A DNA stretch of 64,000 bases, taken from positions 992,001 through 1,056,000 of the forward strand of contig NZ_JAQNDK010000001.1 in assembly GCF_028368935.1 (NCBI RefSeq), in the 5' to 3' direction. The notes beneath the pieces are model-generated. The model was given only the letters and a program-made list of their open reading frames with translations. It did no database searches and was not told the origin of the DNA. Position 1 is the stretch's first letter. Every line of letters starts with the position of its first letter. Of the stretch, positions 35,754 to 44,578 are shown in pieces. The DNA is from Sorangium aterium. GTDB taxonomy: Bacteria > Myxococcota_A > Polyangia > Polyangiales > Polyangiaceae. Position numbers and translations under genes: made by a program.

Positions 35754-36972
35754 GGCGCGCCACCTTTCGTGTGATGAATGAGCTGGCCCATCTCGCGAAC
35801 GGCTTCGGATCGTCCCAGGCGAACGCGTCATAGACGGTGCGCGCCCCGGCGACCGTGCCGAGCCAGCCCGCGAGGGACGCGCTGCTGCGCTGCTCCCGGA
35901 ACGCGCGGTAGACACGGTAGAGGTCGAGCCAGCGGTAGCTCGGGGCGGCGCGCGGCGGCGCAGGCGGGCGCCGGCCCTCGACCAGGTAGTCGTACGCGAC
36001 GCGCGGCAGATTGACGCCCGCCGCGGCGCCCACGTGGTTCCACAGGGTGTACCGGGCATTGACCTCGAGGGTGTAGAGCGCGCCGCTCCTCGCGTCGCGG
36101 ACGAGGTCGATCTTGAAGGGCCCCTTGAGCCCAAGCTTCGCGGCGACGTCGCGCCCGGCCGCGGCGACCGCCTCGTCGCCCGTGATCTCGACGACCGCGC
36201 TCTCGCCGGCGAAGGCCGGGTAGGTGCGGAGCTTGCGGCCGCAGAACCACGCGAGCAGCTCCCCTTCATCGTCCGCGAACCCGTGGAACGACACGAGATC
36301 GACGACGCCGCCCGGGATGTGTTCCTGGACAATCAAGTCCTGCTCGAGGCGCTCGAAATGCGGGTGCGCAAGGAGCTCGGCCCGCGTGTTGAAGAGGCGC
36401 GCCTTGCCAGCGCCGCCGAGCAGATCGCGCTGGATCTCGGCCCAGGCCGACTTGCGGCGCGGCTTCACGAGGAGCGGCTCGCGCAAGCTCGCGGGATCGC
36501 CGCCGGGCCGCAGCGTGCGCGGCGCGAGGACGCCTCTCGCCTCGCAGAGGCCGTAGAAACCCTCCTTGTCGAGGAGAGACCAGCACACGTCCTCCTCGTT
36601 GAGGAGGAACAGGAAGTGCTGCGCCAGCGCTCTCCGGTGGCGGTAGACGAGATCGAGCTGCGGGTCGGTGCCGTAGGCCAGCGGGATCCTGCGTCCGAGG
36701 GCGGCGTGGAGCCGCGCCCCGAGGCGCAGCAGGGTCGCTGCAGACGCGGCCCGGCTCGCCTCGTCGAAGCCGGGCACGAGGCACGCGGCGCTCACGTGGC
36801 GCGAGCACAGAACCGCGTCGGTCGGGTCCTTGGTCACCACGATGACCGGGATCCCGGCCATCGCGTGGGGCCGGACCAGGGTGATGTCTCCTAGCACGAG
36901 CGCCGGGGGGCGCTCGGGGGAGAAGCGGGCAACGTCGATGTCCTGTCCGTCCATGCTCACCACGTTTGACAT
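35719..36972 (-). CDS. ATP-grasp ligase
   Basis: A 417-aa protein from ATG 36972 behind GGGGGAGGAC. The N-terminal Rossmann-like part includes LVLGDITLVRPHAMAGIPVIVV. The ATP-grasp part contains LLVKPRRKSAWAEI, LIVQEHIPGG, GPFKIDLVRDARSGALYTLEVNARYTLWN, which holds the Mg-binding Asp/Glu/Asn. It resembles carboxylate-amine ligases of the carbamoyl-phosphate-synthase-like group. It should activate a carboxylate as acyl phosphate and join it to an amine. Followed in the operon by a phosphoesterase and a FemAB-like acyltransferase, which suggests synthesis or modification of an amide-containing metabolite. Confidence 0.85.
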   Translation of the reverse strand: MSNVVSMDGQDIDVARFSPERPPALVLGDITLVRPHAMAGIPVIVVTKDPTDAVLCSRHVSAACLVPGFDEASRAASAATLLRLGARLHAALGRRIPLAYGTDPQLDLVYRHRRALAQHFLFLLNEEDVCWSLLDKEGFYGLCEARGVLAPRTLRPGGDPASLREPLLVKPRRKSAWAEIQRDLLGGAGKARLFNTRAELLAHPHFERLEQDLIVQEHIPGGVVDLVSFHGFADDEGELLAWFCGRKLRTYPAFAGESAVVEITGDEAVAAAGRDVAAKLGLKGPFKIDLVRDARSGALYTLEVNARYTLWNHVGAAAGVNLPRVAYDYLVEGRRPPAPPRAAPSYRWLDLYRVYRAFREQRSSASLAGWLGTVAGARTVYDAFAWDDPKPFARWASSFITRKVARHALRDHRGHSR

Positions 36973-37573
36973 GAGTCCTCCCCCTTCGAGAACCTTTGAC
37001 CGCAGCGAAGATCGATGGCGGCAGCGCTCTGGCCTCCGCTCGGCTCGCGAGCGCCGAACGGCGAGCGCGCCGTCCAGGGCATCGCAAAAACGGACCTGGA
37101 ATGGTCGGAGCCTCGATCCGGCGGATCGACACGAGCGCTGCGACACGCCGCACGACGACATGGCGGACGGCAGGAGCGCGACTCACAATCAGTATACGGT
37201 GAATTTGCTGGCTGACAAGAGAATCGCGCAACCAATGGAAAAGCCAAGGCACAGGGCTGTACGACCAGGATATGGACGTGGGCCGCCGCTCCGAACCGAG
37301 GTGTTCTGCCCGGTGTCCAGGCGGCTGCGCGCCTCGCGAGCGGCGCTCGCCGGGCGCAGATTGGCCGAGGGCGCCTGTTGAGTCGGCGTGTTCATTCGTC
37401 CACGACGTGGATCGGCTTCGGCCAGTCACGAAAGGTGAGCCGTCGGCAGATCGCGCAGGCACTGTAGAGGGCATGCGGTCGCCCGGGTGATGCGCTGGTC
37501 TCCAAGCAAGCGTGGGTGGTCGCCGTTCGGCCTTTGATCACCCATAAGGACGGCGCCACGCGGGCGTGAGGCG
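36973..37573. other. Intergenic region upstream of the ATP-grasp operon
   Basis: About 600 bases with no supported gene. Open frames in it are Arg/Ser-rich without ribosome sites. The only regulatory signal noted is a minus-strand sigma-70-like promoter at 37191-37218. Confidence 0.4.
37191..37218 (-). promoter_or_regulatory. Candidate sigma-70 promoter for the ATP-grasp operon
   Basis: On the minus strand TTGTCA (37218-37213), a 16-base spacer and TATACT (37196-37191) match the -35 and -10 consensus at five of six positions each. They lie in a patch richer in A and T than the surroundings. Transcription would begin near 37184, giving a leader of about 210 bases before ATG 36972. Confidence 0.45.
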
Positions 37574-37930
37574 CTATCCCAGGGCGTCTTCGATCCGGAC
37601 CCGCACGAGGCGCACGCCGGAGGGGATCCGGAGCAGCGTATCCCACCACTCCGAGCCGGCGAAGCGATAACGGATCTGCACCCCGAGCGCGGTCCCGTCG
37701 ACGAGCGCGCGGCGGGCGAGGGCGAGCTCGCCGCCCGCGCTGCCGGCCCGCTGGAGATCCCCTGCGCGGGCAGTCGCACCGGCCTTGAGCGACACCGAGA
37801 CGAGCTCCGCGGCCTCGGCGAGGTCGAAGAAGAGCTGTTCGAGGGTCGCCTCGTCGAGCACCGCTTCCTGCAATGGCGGCATCCGGATCTCAGGCGCGCT
37901 CTCCGTCTCATCCACGGTGTGGAGCTTCAT
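37574..37930 (-). CDS. Small protein of the nitrate-reduction operon
   Basis: A 118-aa protein from ATG 37930, overlapping the duplicated-NapB stop by ATGA. It has no signal peptide, haem motif or membrane helix. The middle is acidic (LDEATLEQLFFDLAEAAELVSV) and the end is ALGVQIRYRFAGSEWWDTLLRIPSG followed by VRLVRVRIEDALG. I do not recognise the family. Position at the end of the napD-napA-cytochrome operon suggests a cytoplasmic accessory or regulatory role. Confidence 0.7.
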   Translation of the reverse strand: MKLHTVDETESAPEIRMPPLQEAVLDEATLEQLFFDLAEAAELVSVSLKAGATARAGDLQRAGSAGGELALARRALVDGTALGVQIRYRFAGSEWWDTLLRIPSGVRLVRVRIEDALG

Positions 37931-38700
37931 GGCCTGTCCGCTCCCATGCTCGGCGGTGGCCACGCGGAGAGGGGCCTGGGCGCGCGCTGATCCAGCTCGG
38001 CCGAAGGCGCGTGGCACTGGGTGCAGCTCTGCCGGTAAGGATGGGTCGAGCGCATCCCGAGGGCGCCATGGACACCATGGCAGCTCGCGCACTCCGAGCG
38101 CATCAGCGTCGGGTGCGGGATCGTCGGCGGCGCGCCCTCGTAGGCGCGGGCGCCTCGCCGCGGCGACGCCATGCCCGCAAAGGTGTTGTCGGGCGGAGGC
38201 GGCGTCTCCGCGAGCGGCCTCGGGTCGGCGCCGACGACATGGCACTGCGTGCAGCTCTCGTAGCGACGGTGGCTCATCCTTGGCGCGGTGAGGTTCGCGA
38301 CGCGCAGCCCGCGCTCGTGGCACGAAAGGCAGTCCGGGGCGCCGAGCTGCTCGATGCGATGCGGTATCGTGGGCGGCGCGCCATCATAGGCGCGGCGGGA
38401 AGCGCGCCGCTCGAGCGCCGCCTCTCGATCGGCCTCCGACTGCTCGACAGGCGCGTAGAGATCGGCGTCCGCCGCCTCGAGCCGGGCGAATGCGCCCTCG
38501 TACATGCCGGCGTTCGGGCCGTGCGCGCGCTCGCGCATGTCGGCGTAGCTGCGCGCCTCGACGCTCGCCGAGGGCGGAGCGGGATCGCCGCGCAGCTCAG
38601 CGACCCCCCGCTCCGTGCCGCGGACCCCCGAGAAGTAGCCCGCCGCCGCGACAGCGACGATCGCGGCGAGGCCGACGTGCAGGCCGCGGGCGTCCTTCAT
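37927..38700 (-). CDS. napB: Tetrahaem NapB-like cytochrome with internal duplication
   Basis: A 257-aa protein from ATG 38700, overlapping the napA stop by ATGA. Residues about 8-24 form a signal anchor. Four haem motifs are present: CLSCH 124-128, CTQCH 150-154, CASCH 204-208 and CTQCH 226-230. The two halves repeat the same plan, RAYDGAPPTIPH ... CxxCH ... SHRRYESCTQCH and RAYEGAPPTIPH ... CxxCH ... HPYRQSCTQCH. PPTIPH plus CxxCH...CTQCH is the layout of dihaem NapB, so this looks like two fused NapB units. It should carry electrons to NapA in the periplasm. Confidence 0.88.
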   Translation of the reverse strand: MKDARGLHVGLAAIVAVAAAGYFSGVRGTERGVAELRGDPAPPSASVEARSYADMRERAHGPNAGMYEGAFARLEAADADLYAPVEQSEADREAALERRASRRAYDGAPPTIPHRIEQLGAPDCLSCHERGLRVANLTAPRMSHRRYESCTQCHVVGADPRPLAETPPPPDNTFAGMASPRRGARAYEGAPPTIPHPTLMRSECASCHGVHGALGMRSTHPYRQSCTQCHAPSAELDQRAPRPLSAWPPPSMGADRP

Positions 38701-41120
38701 CGCGCCTCTCCCCGCTTGCCCTGCGGTTTGCGGCGGATCTTGACCGCGCACTTCTTGTAGTCCGGCTGCTTCGAGAGCGGATCGTACGCCTCGAGCGTCG
38801 CGCGGTTCACCATCACGGTCTCATCGAAGAACGGCACGAACACCGTGCCGGCCGGCGGCGCGCCCCGGCCCTCGATCCAGACAGGCAGCTCGAGCGCGCC
38901 GCGCCGGCTCTCCAGGATCACGACCTCGCCGTCGCCGACACCGAGCCTCCGCGCGTCCTCGCGGTTCATCTCCAGGTACGACTGCGGCATCGCCCGCTGT
39001 AGCTGGGGTATCCTCATGGTGAGCGACCCCGTGTGCCAGTGCTCGAGGACGCGGCCCGTGCACAGCCAGAAGGGATACTCCGCGTCGGGCGACTCGGGCG
39101 GCGGCTCGTAGGGGTGAAACCAGAGGAGCGCCCGGTCGTCCTTCGTCACCGAGTGATAAAACTGGATCTCGTCCTTCGTGGCATAAGGGTCGTCGAACCG
39201 CGCGAAGCGGAACCGCGTCTCCCGCCACGAGCCGTCGGGCTGCTCGACGACGGGCCAGCGCAGGCCGCGCGCCTTGACGTACTCGCGGTACGGCGCCAGG
39301 TCCTTGTGCTTGAACCGGCTGAACTCGCGGTACTCCTCGAAGAGCTGCTCGTCGACGTTGACGTCGTGGTAATGCCTGTAGTCCCAGACCGGCACTCCCT
39401 TGCCGTCCTTCCGGATGTCGAACAGGAAACGGCCGTCCTTGTCCTTCATCCCGGCGAAGCCCATGTCGTGGAGCTTGCGCGCCACGGCGATGATCTGCCA
39501 TGCATCGTCCCGCGCCTCGCCGGGCGGCTCGACCATCTTGAACCACTGCTGCGTGCGGCGCTCGGAGTTGCCGAACATCCCGTTCTTCTCGACCCACATG
39601 GCCGAGGGCAGGACGAGATCCGCGGCGCGCACCGTGGCCGTCGGGTAGACGTCGGACACGATGAGGAATTTGCCCGGGATCTTGCGGCTCGCGTCGAAGA
39701 GCTCGTTGGTGTTCGGCAACGACTGGCCTGGATTGGTCACCATCACCCAGATGGTGTCGATGTCGCCGCCCTGCTCCTTCGGGGTCGAGAAGCGCTTCCA
39801 GAGGTCGACCGTGTGGTAGCCGGGCTTCGGGTTGATCCGCCCCGCGGGCAGGTTCCAGAGGTGCTCGGCCTCCTTCCGGTGCTCGGCGTTCGTGACGACG
39901 AGGCCGCCGGGGAGCCCGTGGGCGAGCGTGCCGACCTCGCGCACCGTGCCGCAGGCCGACGGCTGGCCCGTCAGGCTGGTCGGGGCGTCGCCGGGCTTGC
40001 CGAAGTGGCCGCTGAGCAGGTGCACGCCGTGCACCAGATCGTTGATCGCGGTGCCGCGGGTGTGCTGGTTCATCCCCATGCACCAGAGGCTCGTGATCCG
40101 CAGATCGCGGCGCCCGAAGAGATCCGCCAGCATCCGGATGTCCTTCGCGGCGACGCCCGAGATCGCCTCCACCCGCTCCGGCGTGTATTCGGCGAGCGCC
40201 GTCTTGTACTCCTCGAAGCTCATCGGCTGCCCCTCGAGGGTCGGGGGCTCGGTCCGCTTCCGGAAGTTGCAGAACCGGTCGACGAACGCCCGGTCGAACG
40301 TCCCGCGCTCGACGAGCAGGTGCGCGATGCCGTTCGCGATCGCAAGATCGGTGTTCGGCTTGAAGACCAGCGTGTGCTGGCAGAAGGCCGAGGTGCGCGT
40401 GCGCCGCGTCGTGAGATCGATGAGGAGCACCTGCTCGCCCTTCGATCGACGGTCGACGACGCGCGAGAAGAGCACGGGGTGCATCTCGGCCGGGTTGTTC
40501 CCCCACATGAGGAGGACATCGCACCTGTCGAGATCCTCGTAGCAGCCGGCCGGCTCGTCCACGCCGTAGGTGGAGAGGAAGCCAGTCACCGCCGACGCCA
40601 TGCAGAGGCGCGCGTTCGGGTCGATCTGGTTGTTCCCGAGCCCGGCCTTCACGAGCTTGTTCGCCGCGTACCCCTCGGGGATCGTCCACTGGCCGCTGCC
40701 GTAGAGCGCGAACCCCGCCGGGCTCTGCATCGCGCGCCGCGCGATGATCGCGATGGCCTCGTCCCAGCCGATGGGCTCGAGCTTGCCGTTCCTGCGGAGC
40801 AGCGGCTTCGTGAGTCGGTCTCTGCCGTAGAGGGCGAGGCCGACGTGATACCCCTTCACGCAGAGCAGGCCCTTGTTGACGTCCGCGCTCTGGTCGCCCG
40901 CGACCGCGACCACGCGGCCCCCTCTCACGCCCACCTGCACGTGGCAGCCGGTGCCGCAGAACCTGCACGGCGCCTTGTTCCAGACCACATCGGAGGTGAT
41001 CCCCGCCCCGGGCGCCGCCTGGGCGGCGGCGACGCCGTCCTTGCCCAGCGCGAGCCGACTGGCGGCCACGGTCGCCGCGCCCATCGCGGAGCACCTCAGA
41101 AACTCGCGGCGATCCATCAT
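38697..41120 (-). CDS. napA: Periplasmic nitrate reductase catalytic subunit NapA
   Basis: An 807-aa molybdopterin oxidoreductase from ATG 41120, close to NapA length. It starts with a Tat signal (DRREFLRCSAMGA). The [4Fe-4S] ligands are Cys52, Cys55, Cys59 and Cys87 (CRFCGTGC with 27 residues to the fourth Cys, as in NapA). The molybdenum ligand is Cys173 in NARLCMASAV. Later landmarks are WGNNPAEMHPVLFSR, MGMNQHTRGTAINDLVH, the TGQPSACGTVREVG loop and TGRVLEHWHTGSLTMR. It reduces nitrate to nitrite in the periplasm. The start overlaps the napD stop. Confidence 0.95.
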   Translation of the reverse strand: MMDRREFLRCSAMGAATVAASRLALGKDGVAAAQAAPGAGITSDVVWNKAPCRFCGTGCHVQVGVRGGRVVAVAGDQSADVNKGLLCVKGYHVGLALYGRDRLTKPLLRRNGKLEPIGWDEAIAIIARRAMQSPAGFALYGSGQWTIPEGYAANKLVKAGLGNNQIDPNARLCMASAVTGFLSTYGVDEPAGCYEDLDRCDVLLMWGNNPAEMHPVLFSRVVDRRSKGEQVLLIDLTTRRTRTSAFCQHTLVFKPNTDLAIANGIAHLLVERGTFDRAFVDRFCNFRKRTEPPTLEGQPMSFEEYKTALAEYTPERVEAISGVAAKDIRMLADLFGRRDLRITSLWCMGMNQHTRGTAINDLVHGVHLLSGHFGKPGDAPTSLTGQPSACGTVREVGTLAHGLPGGLVVTNAEHRKEAEHLWNLPAGRINPKPGYHTVDLWKRFSTPKEQGGDIDTIWVMVTNPGQSLPNTNELFDASRKIPGKFLIVSDVYPTATVRAADLVLPSAMWVEKNGMFGNSERRTQQWFKMVEPPGEARDDAWQIIAVARKLHDMGFAGMKDKDGRFLFDIRKDGKGVPVWDYRHYHDVNVDEQLFEEYREFSRFKHKDLAPYREYVKARGLRWPVVEQPDGSWRETRFRFARFDDPYATKDEIQFYHSVTKDDRALLWFHPYEPPPESPDAEYPFWLCTGRVLEHWHTGSLTMRIPQLQRAMPQSYLEMNREDARRLGVGDGEVVILESRRGALELPVWIEGRGAPPAGTVFVPFFDETVMVNRATLEAYDPLSKQPDYKKCAVKIRRKPQGKRGEAR

Positions 41121-41359
41121 GGCTCCAGATCCGAGAAGTCGACCGAGACCACGTCGACGAAGTCCACGCCGTCGGTGCAGAGCACCCGCTCCACGAGCTC
41201 TTCCCCGGCGACCAGGGTCGCTGTCTCGGCGATCGCGGGTAGCCTCGATCCACACGGAGGACCGAGCGAGAGCGCCGCCTCTGCGGCGAGCGAGCGACAC
41301 GCGCGCGCTCGCGCGCTGGGCTCATCGGAGAGCGTGATGACAAGAGCACTGATGGGCAT
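41117..41359 (-). CDS. napD: NapD-type Tat chaperone
   Basis: An 80-aa protein from ATG 41359 whose stop overlaps the napA start by ATGA. It begins MPISALVITLSDEPSARARA and ends with VDFVDVVSVDFSDL, the ferredoxin-like beta strands of NapD. NapD binds the Tat signal of NapA until cofactor insertion is complete. First gene of the minus-strand operon napD-napA-napB-like-small protein. Confidence 0.85.
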   Translation of the reverse strand: MPISALVITLSDEPSARARACRSLAAEAALSLGPPCGSRLPAIAETATLVAGEELVERVLCTDGVDFVDVVSVDFSDLEP

Positions 41360-41630
41360 CGGCACGCCTGGCTGGGGTTGATCGGGTGGATGCGGTCGAG
41401 CGGGTCGAGCGTCGCATCGCGACATCGCAACGTCGCAACGTCCGGGCCACACGATCTCCTCGCCGGAACGCCCGCGCATCGCAGCCTGTCCCTTCGCCTC
41501 ACCGGAGATCCGCGGCGCACGAGGAGCGCTGGGATGCGCAAACGGTGCGTCGGAACGCGCGCCCTGCACCGTGTCGAGCCGCGGGCCTCGGCGCCGCCCC
41601 GGACACGCGTGATGGCACGTGGCGTGCGAT

Positions 41631-42263
41631 GTGGTTCGAGCCGTGCACGCCTCTCTTCATCTTCCTGGAGCCGCCGTGATCCTGGGGCTCCTGTGCGTGG
41701 CGCACGCGGCAGGCTGCCAGGATCGCGACCAGCCGCCCGGGCTGCGCCCCGCGCTCGACGCGACGCCGATCGCCTCCGCCAGCGTCCACCGCCCTGACAA
41801 GCTCTCCGGTGTCTCGACGGACAGGCGGGACTCCCTAGGACGGCCGATCCGCGCGGCGTGCGTGACGTGCCATTCGCTCCGCAGGCCCGATGCGCTGCCG
41901 ACCTCGACGGCGGAGCTCGACGAGTTCCACGTGGGGCTGAGGTTCGAGCACGGCGGGCTGAGCTGCGCCTCGTGCCATGTGATCGGCGAGCAGGACACGC
42001 TGCGCAAGGCCGACGGCACGCTCGTCCCGATGCGCGACGCCATGCAGCTCTGCGCCCAGTGCCACGGCCCCCAGCTCCGCGACTACGCGAACGGGGCGCA
42101 CGGCGGGATGAACGGCAGTTACGCGGGCGGAGCGCGCGTGCGCAACCACTGCGTCGACTGCCACGATCCACACGTGCCGGCATTCCAGCCGTCGATGCCC
42201 GTCCTGCCCCCGCGCGACCGCTTCGTGGCGGCGCCCGGCACAGGAGAAGGAGCCCACCGATGA
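41631..42263 (+). CDS. Tetrahaem cytochrome c lipoprotein
   Basis: About 210 aa from GTG 41631. Possible starts are GTG 41619, GTG 41631 and GTG 41676, the last with GGAG five bases upstream but leaving no basic residue in the signal. The signal ends in the lipobox-like HAAGC. Four haem motifs follow: CVTCH, CASCH, CAQCH and CVDCH, the last in HCVDCHDPH. The pattern resembles small periplasmic multihaem cytochromes of NrfB or cytochrome c3 type. Its stop overlaps the ferredoxin start by ATGA. It likely receives electrons from the NrfD/ferredoxin module. Confidence 0.82.
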   Translation: MVRAVHASLHLPGAAVILGLLCVAHAAGCQDRDQPPGLRPALDATPIASASVHRPDKLSGVSTDRRDSLGRPIRAACVTCHSLRRPDALPTSTAELDEFHVGLRFEHGGLSCASCHVIGEQDTLRKADGTLVPMRDAMQLCAQCHGPQLRDYANGAHGGMNGSYAGGARVRNHCVDCHDPHVPAFQPSMPVLPPRDRFVAAPGTGEGAHR

Positions 42264-43162
42264 CCCAGACAACGAGGCGCGTCGCGCTCAAGGTGCTCGG
42301 AGCCACGCTCGGCGCCTCCGCGTTCGCCCACGCGATGGAGCCGCTCCGCGCGTGGAGCAAGGACCTCTCGCTCGATCAGTTCCTGCAGCGCCACTACAAG
42401 GAGCTCACGAGCGAAGAGCTCGCCGAGGGCATCCGCCGCCTCGAGCGGGAGACGCGCGAGGAGTACGGCCGCGAGGTCACGATCCGCGACATCCGCCCTC
42501 AGGAAGGGGTGCAGTTCGGCTACGCGCTCAGCCTCAGCGTGTGCATCGGCTGCCGCAAGTGCGCCGAGGCGTGCCACGTCGAGAACAACCACGATCGGCG
42601 CACGAACAACTCCTACATCCGCGTGCTCGAGATGGATCAGGGCAGCTTCGACATGGAGAAGGGCGACGCGACGTACGAGCACGCCGTGCCCGCGAAGGGC
42701 AAGTACTACATGCCGGTGCAGTGCCAGCAGTGCGACAACGCGCCTTGCGTGAAGGTCTGCCCCGTCCAGGCGACCTGGAAGGAGCCCGACGGCATCGTCG
42801 CCGTCGATTACAACTGGTGCATCGGCTGCCGCTACTGCGAGGCCGCCTGCCCCTACCACGCGCGGCGCTTCAACTGGACGAAGCCCGAGGTGCCCGCGGG
42901 CGAGATCAACCCGGATCAGGGCTACCTGTCGAACCGCATCCGGCCCCAGGGCGTCGTGGAGAAGTGCACCTTCTGCCTGCATCGGACGCGCGAGGGCCGG
43001 ATGCCGGCCTGCCTCGAGGCCTGCCCCACGGGCGCGCGCGTCTTCGGCAACCTCCTGGATCCGAAGAGCGAGATCCGCTGGGTGCTCGAGAACAAGCGGA
43101 TCTTCGTCCTCAAGGAGGAGCTCGGCACGCGGCCGCGCTTCTTCTACTTCTTCGACGTCTGA
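42260..43162 (+). CDS. Four-cluster ferredoxin subunit (NrfC/DmsB-type) with Tat signal
   Basis: A 300-aa protein from ATG 42260 behind AGGAGAAGG. The N-terminus QTTRRVALKVLGATLG is a twin-arginine signal, so the protein is exported folded. Four [4Fe-4S] cluster motifs are visible: CIGCRKCAEACHVEN, CQQCDNAPCVKVCPVQA, CIGCRYCEAACPYHA and CTFC...MPACLEACPTGA. This is the electron-transfer partner of NrfD/PsrC-type membrane subunits. Operon: tetrahaem cytochrome, this gene, NrfD. Confidence 0.92.
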   Translation: MTQTTRRVALKVLGATLGASAFAHAMEPLRAWSKDLSLDQFLQRHYKELTSEELAEGIRRLERETREEYGREVTIRDIRPQEGVQFGYALSLSVCIGCRKCAEACHVENNHDRRTNNSYIRVLEMDQGSFDMEKGDATYEHAVPAKGKYYMPVQCQQCDNAPCVKVCPVQATWKEPDGIVAVDYNWCIGCRYCEAACPYHARRFNWTKPEVPAGEINPDQGYLSNRIRPQGVVEKCTFCLHRTREGRMPACLEACPTGARVFGNLLDPKSEIRWVLENKRIFVLKEELGTRPRFFYFFDV

Positions 43163-43177
43163 GCGAGCGGAGCCACG

Positions 43178-44452
43178 ATGGGCAAGGACACGCACGCCAT
43201 CACCTACCCGCGCTTCCTCCTCCGGGTGATCGGCCAGAGCTTCGAGGGCTCGTGGCGCTTCTATCTCTGGATGACCGTGCTCACGGCGATCGCCCTCGTC
43301 GGGGCGAACGCCTGGGCCCACCAGCTCGTCGAGGGCATGCGGGTCACCGGCATGAGCGACCACGTCTCGTGGGGCCTTTACATCGCGAACTTCACCTTCG
43401 GCGTGGGGCTCGCGGCGGGCGCCGTGATGATGGTGATCCCGGCGTATCTCTACGACGACCACGAGATGCACGACGTCGTGATCCTCGGCGAGCTGCTCGC
43501 GATCGCCGCCATCGTCATGTGCCTCCTGTTCATCGTGGCCGACATGGGGCGCCCGGACAGGTTCTGGCACATCTTGCCCGGGCTCGGGCGGTTCAACTGG
43601 CCAATCTCGATGCTGACATGGGACGTCATCGTCCTGAACGGCTACCTGTTCATCAACCTGCACATCTCGGGCTACCTCATCTACACGAGGTACCTGGGCA
43701 GGAAGCCGGACAGGAAGTGGTATCTGCCGTTCGTGTTCCTGTCCATCGGGTGGGCGGTGTCGATCCACACGGTGACGGCGTTCCTCTACTCGGGCCTCGG
43801 CGGCCGCCCGTTCTGGAACTCGGCGCTGCTCGCCCCCCGCTTCATCGCCTCTGCCTTCATCACGGGTCCGGCCTTCGTGATCCTGCTGCTCCAGCTCGTC
43901 GCCCGGCTGACCCGGCTGCGCGTGGGCGACGGGCCGATCCGCACGCTCACCTCCGTGCTCCGCGTGACCGTCCTGCTCAACCTGTTCATGCTGGGCTCGG
44001 AGCTCTTCACGTCGCTCTACACGGGCGGCACGCACAGCACCGCCGTGACCTACCTGTTCTTCGGCCTGCACGGCAAGAGCGCGCTCGTGCCTTGGATTTG
44101 GTCGGCCGTCGCGCTGAACGTGGCCTCCGCGGCGCTCCTGCACCTCCCGGCGAGCCGCGGGAGCCGGGCCTTCCTCAACGCCGCCTGCGTCGCCGCCTTC
44201 GCCGGCGTCTGGATCGAGAAGGGCATGGGCCTCATCATCCCGGGCTTCGTGCCGAGCACCCTGCACGAGCTCGTCGAGTATGTGCCCTCGATGGCCGAGT
44301 GGAAGATCACGGCGGGCATCTGGGCCGTGGGGTTCATGGTGCTCACGATTGCCATCAAGGTCGCGCTGACGGTGCTCACCGGCGAGATGGCGGTCGAGCC
44401 GCGCTCCGGTGACACCCGCACAGGCGAGCACGCGCCGCCGCTTATGCACTAG
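43178..44452 (+). CDS. NrfD/PsrC-type quinol-oxidising membrane subunit
   Basis: A 424-aa protein with about ten transmembrane helices, starting 15 bases after the ferredoxin gene. SWRFYLWMTVLTAIALVGANAW, the helix with HVSWGLYIANFTFGVGLAAG, DMGRPDRFWHI and FNWPISMLTWD are landmarks of the NrfD family. It should oxidise quinol and pass electrons to the ferredoxin. No haem ligands are needed. Together with the cytochrome it can replace NapC as donor to NapA. Confidence 0.92.
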   Translation: MGKDTHAITYPRFLLRVIGQSFEGSWRFYLWMTVLTAIALVGANAWAHQLVEGMRVTGMSDHVSWGLYIANFTFGVGLAAGAVMMVIPAYLYDDHEMHDVVILGELLAIAAIVMCLLFIVADMGRPDRFWHILPGLGRFNWPISMLTWDVIVLNGYLFINLHISGYLIYTRYLGRKPDRKWYLPFVFLSIGWAVSIHTVTAFLYSGLGGRPFWNSALLAPRFIASAFITGPAFVILLLQLVARLTRLRVGDGPIRTLTSVLRVTVLLNLFMLGSELFTSLYTGGTHSTAVTYLFFGLHGKSALVPWIWSAVALNVASAALLHLPASRGSRAFLNAACVAAFAGVWIEKGMGLIIPGFVPSTLHELVEYVPSMAEWKITAGIWAVGFMVLTIAIKVALTVLTGEMAVEPRSGDTRTGEHAPPLMH

Positions 44453-44578
44453 CGCTGCTGTGCGGCATGGAGCGCCGCCGGACACATCTCGGGCTCGTCG
44501 CGCTCGGCTGCGGGCCTGACCCGGAGAAGGTCGGCGATGCGCCCCGGGTGGACAGCTCGACCGGCGGCGCTGCCCGGC

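Noticed and set aside
39033-41381. Plus-strand open frame of 782 codons antisense to napA
   Set aside because: Composition is that of an antisense shadow of a high-GC gene and it has no start context.
38821-42360. Minus-strand open frame of 1179 codons across napA and the cytochrome
   Set aside because: Arg/Pro/Ala-rich translation in a different frame from napA and antisense to the plus-strand cytochrome gene; no domain.
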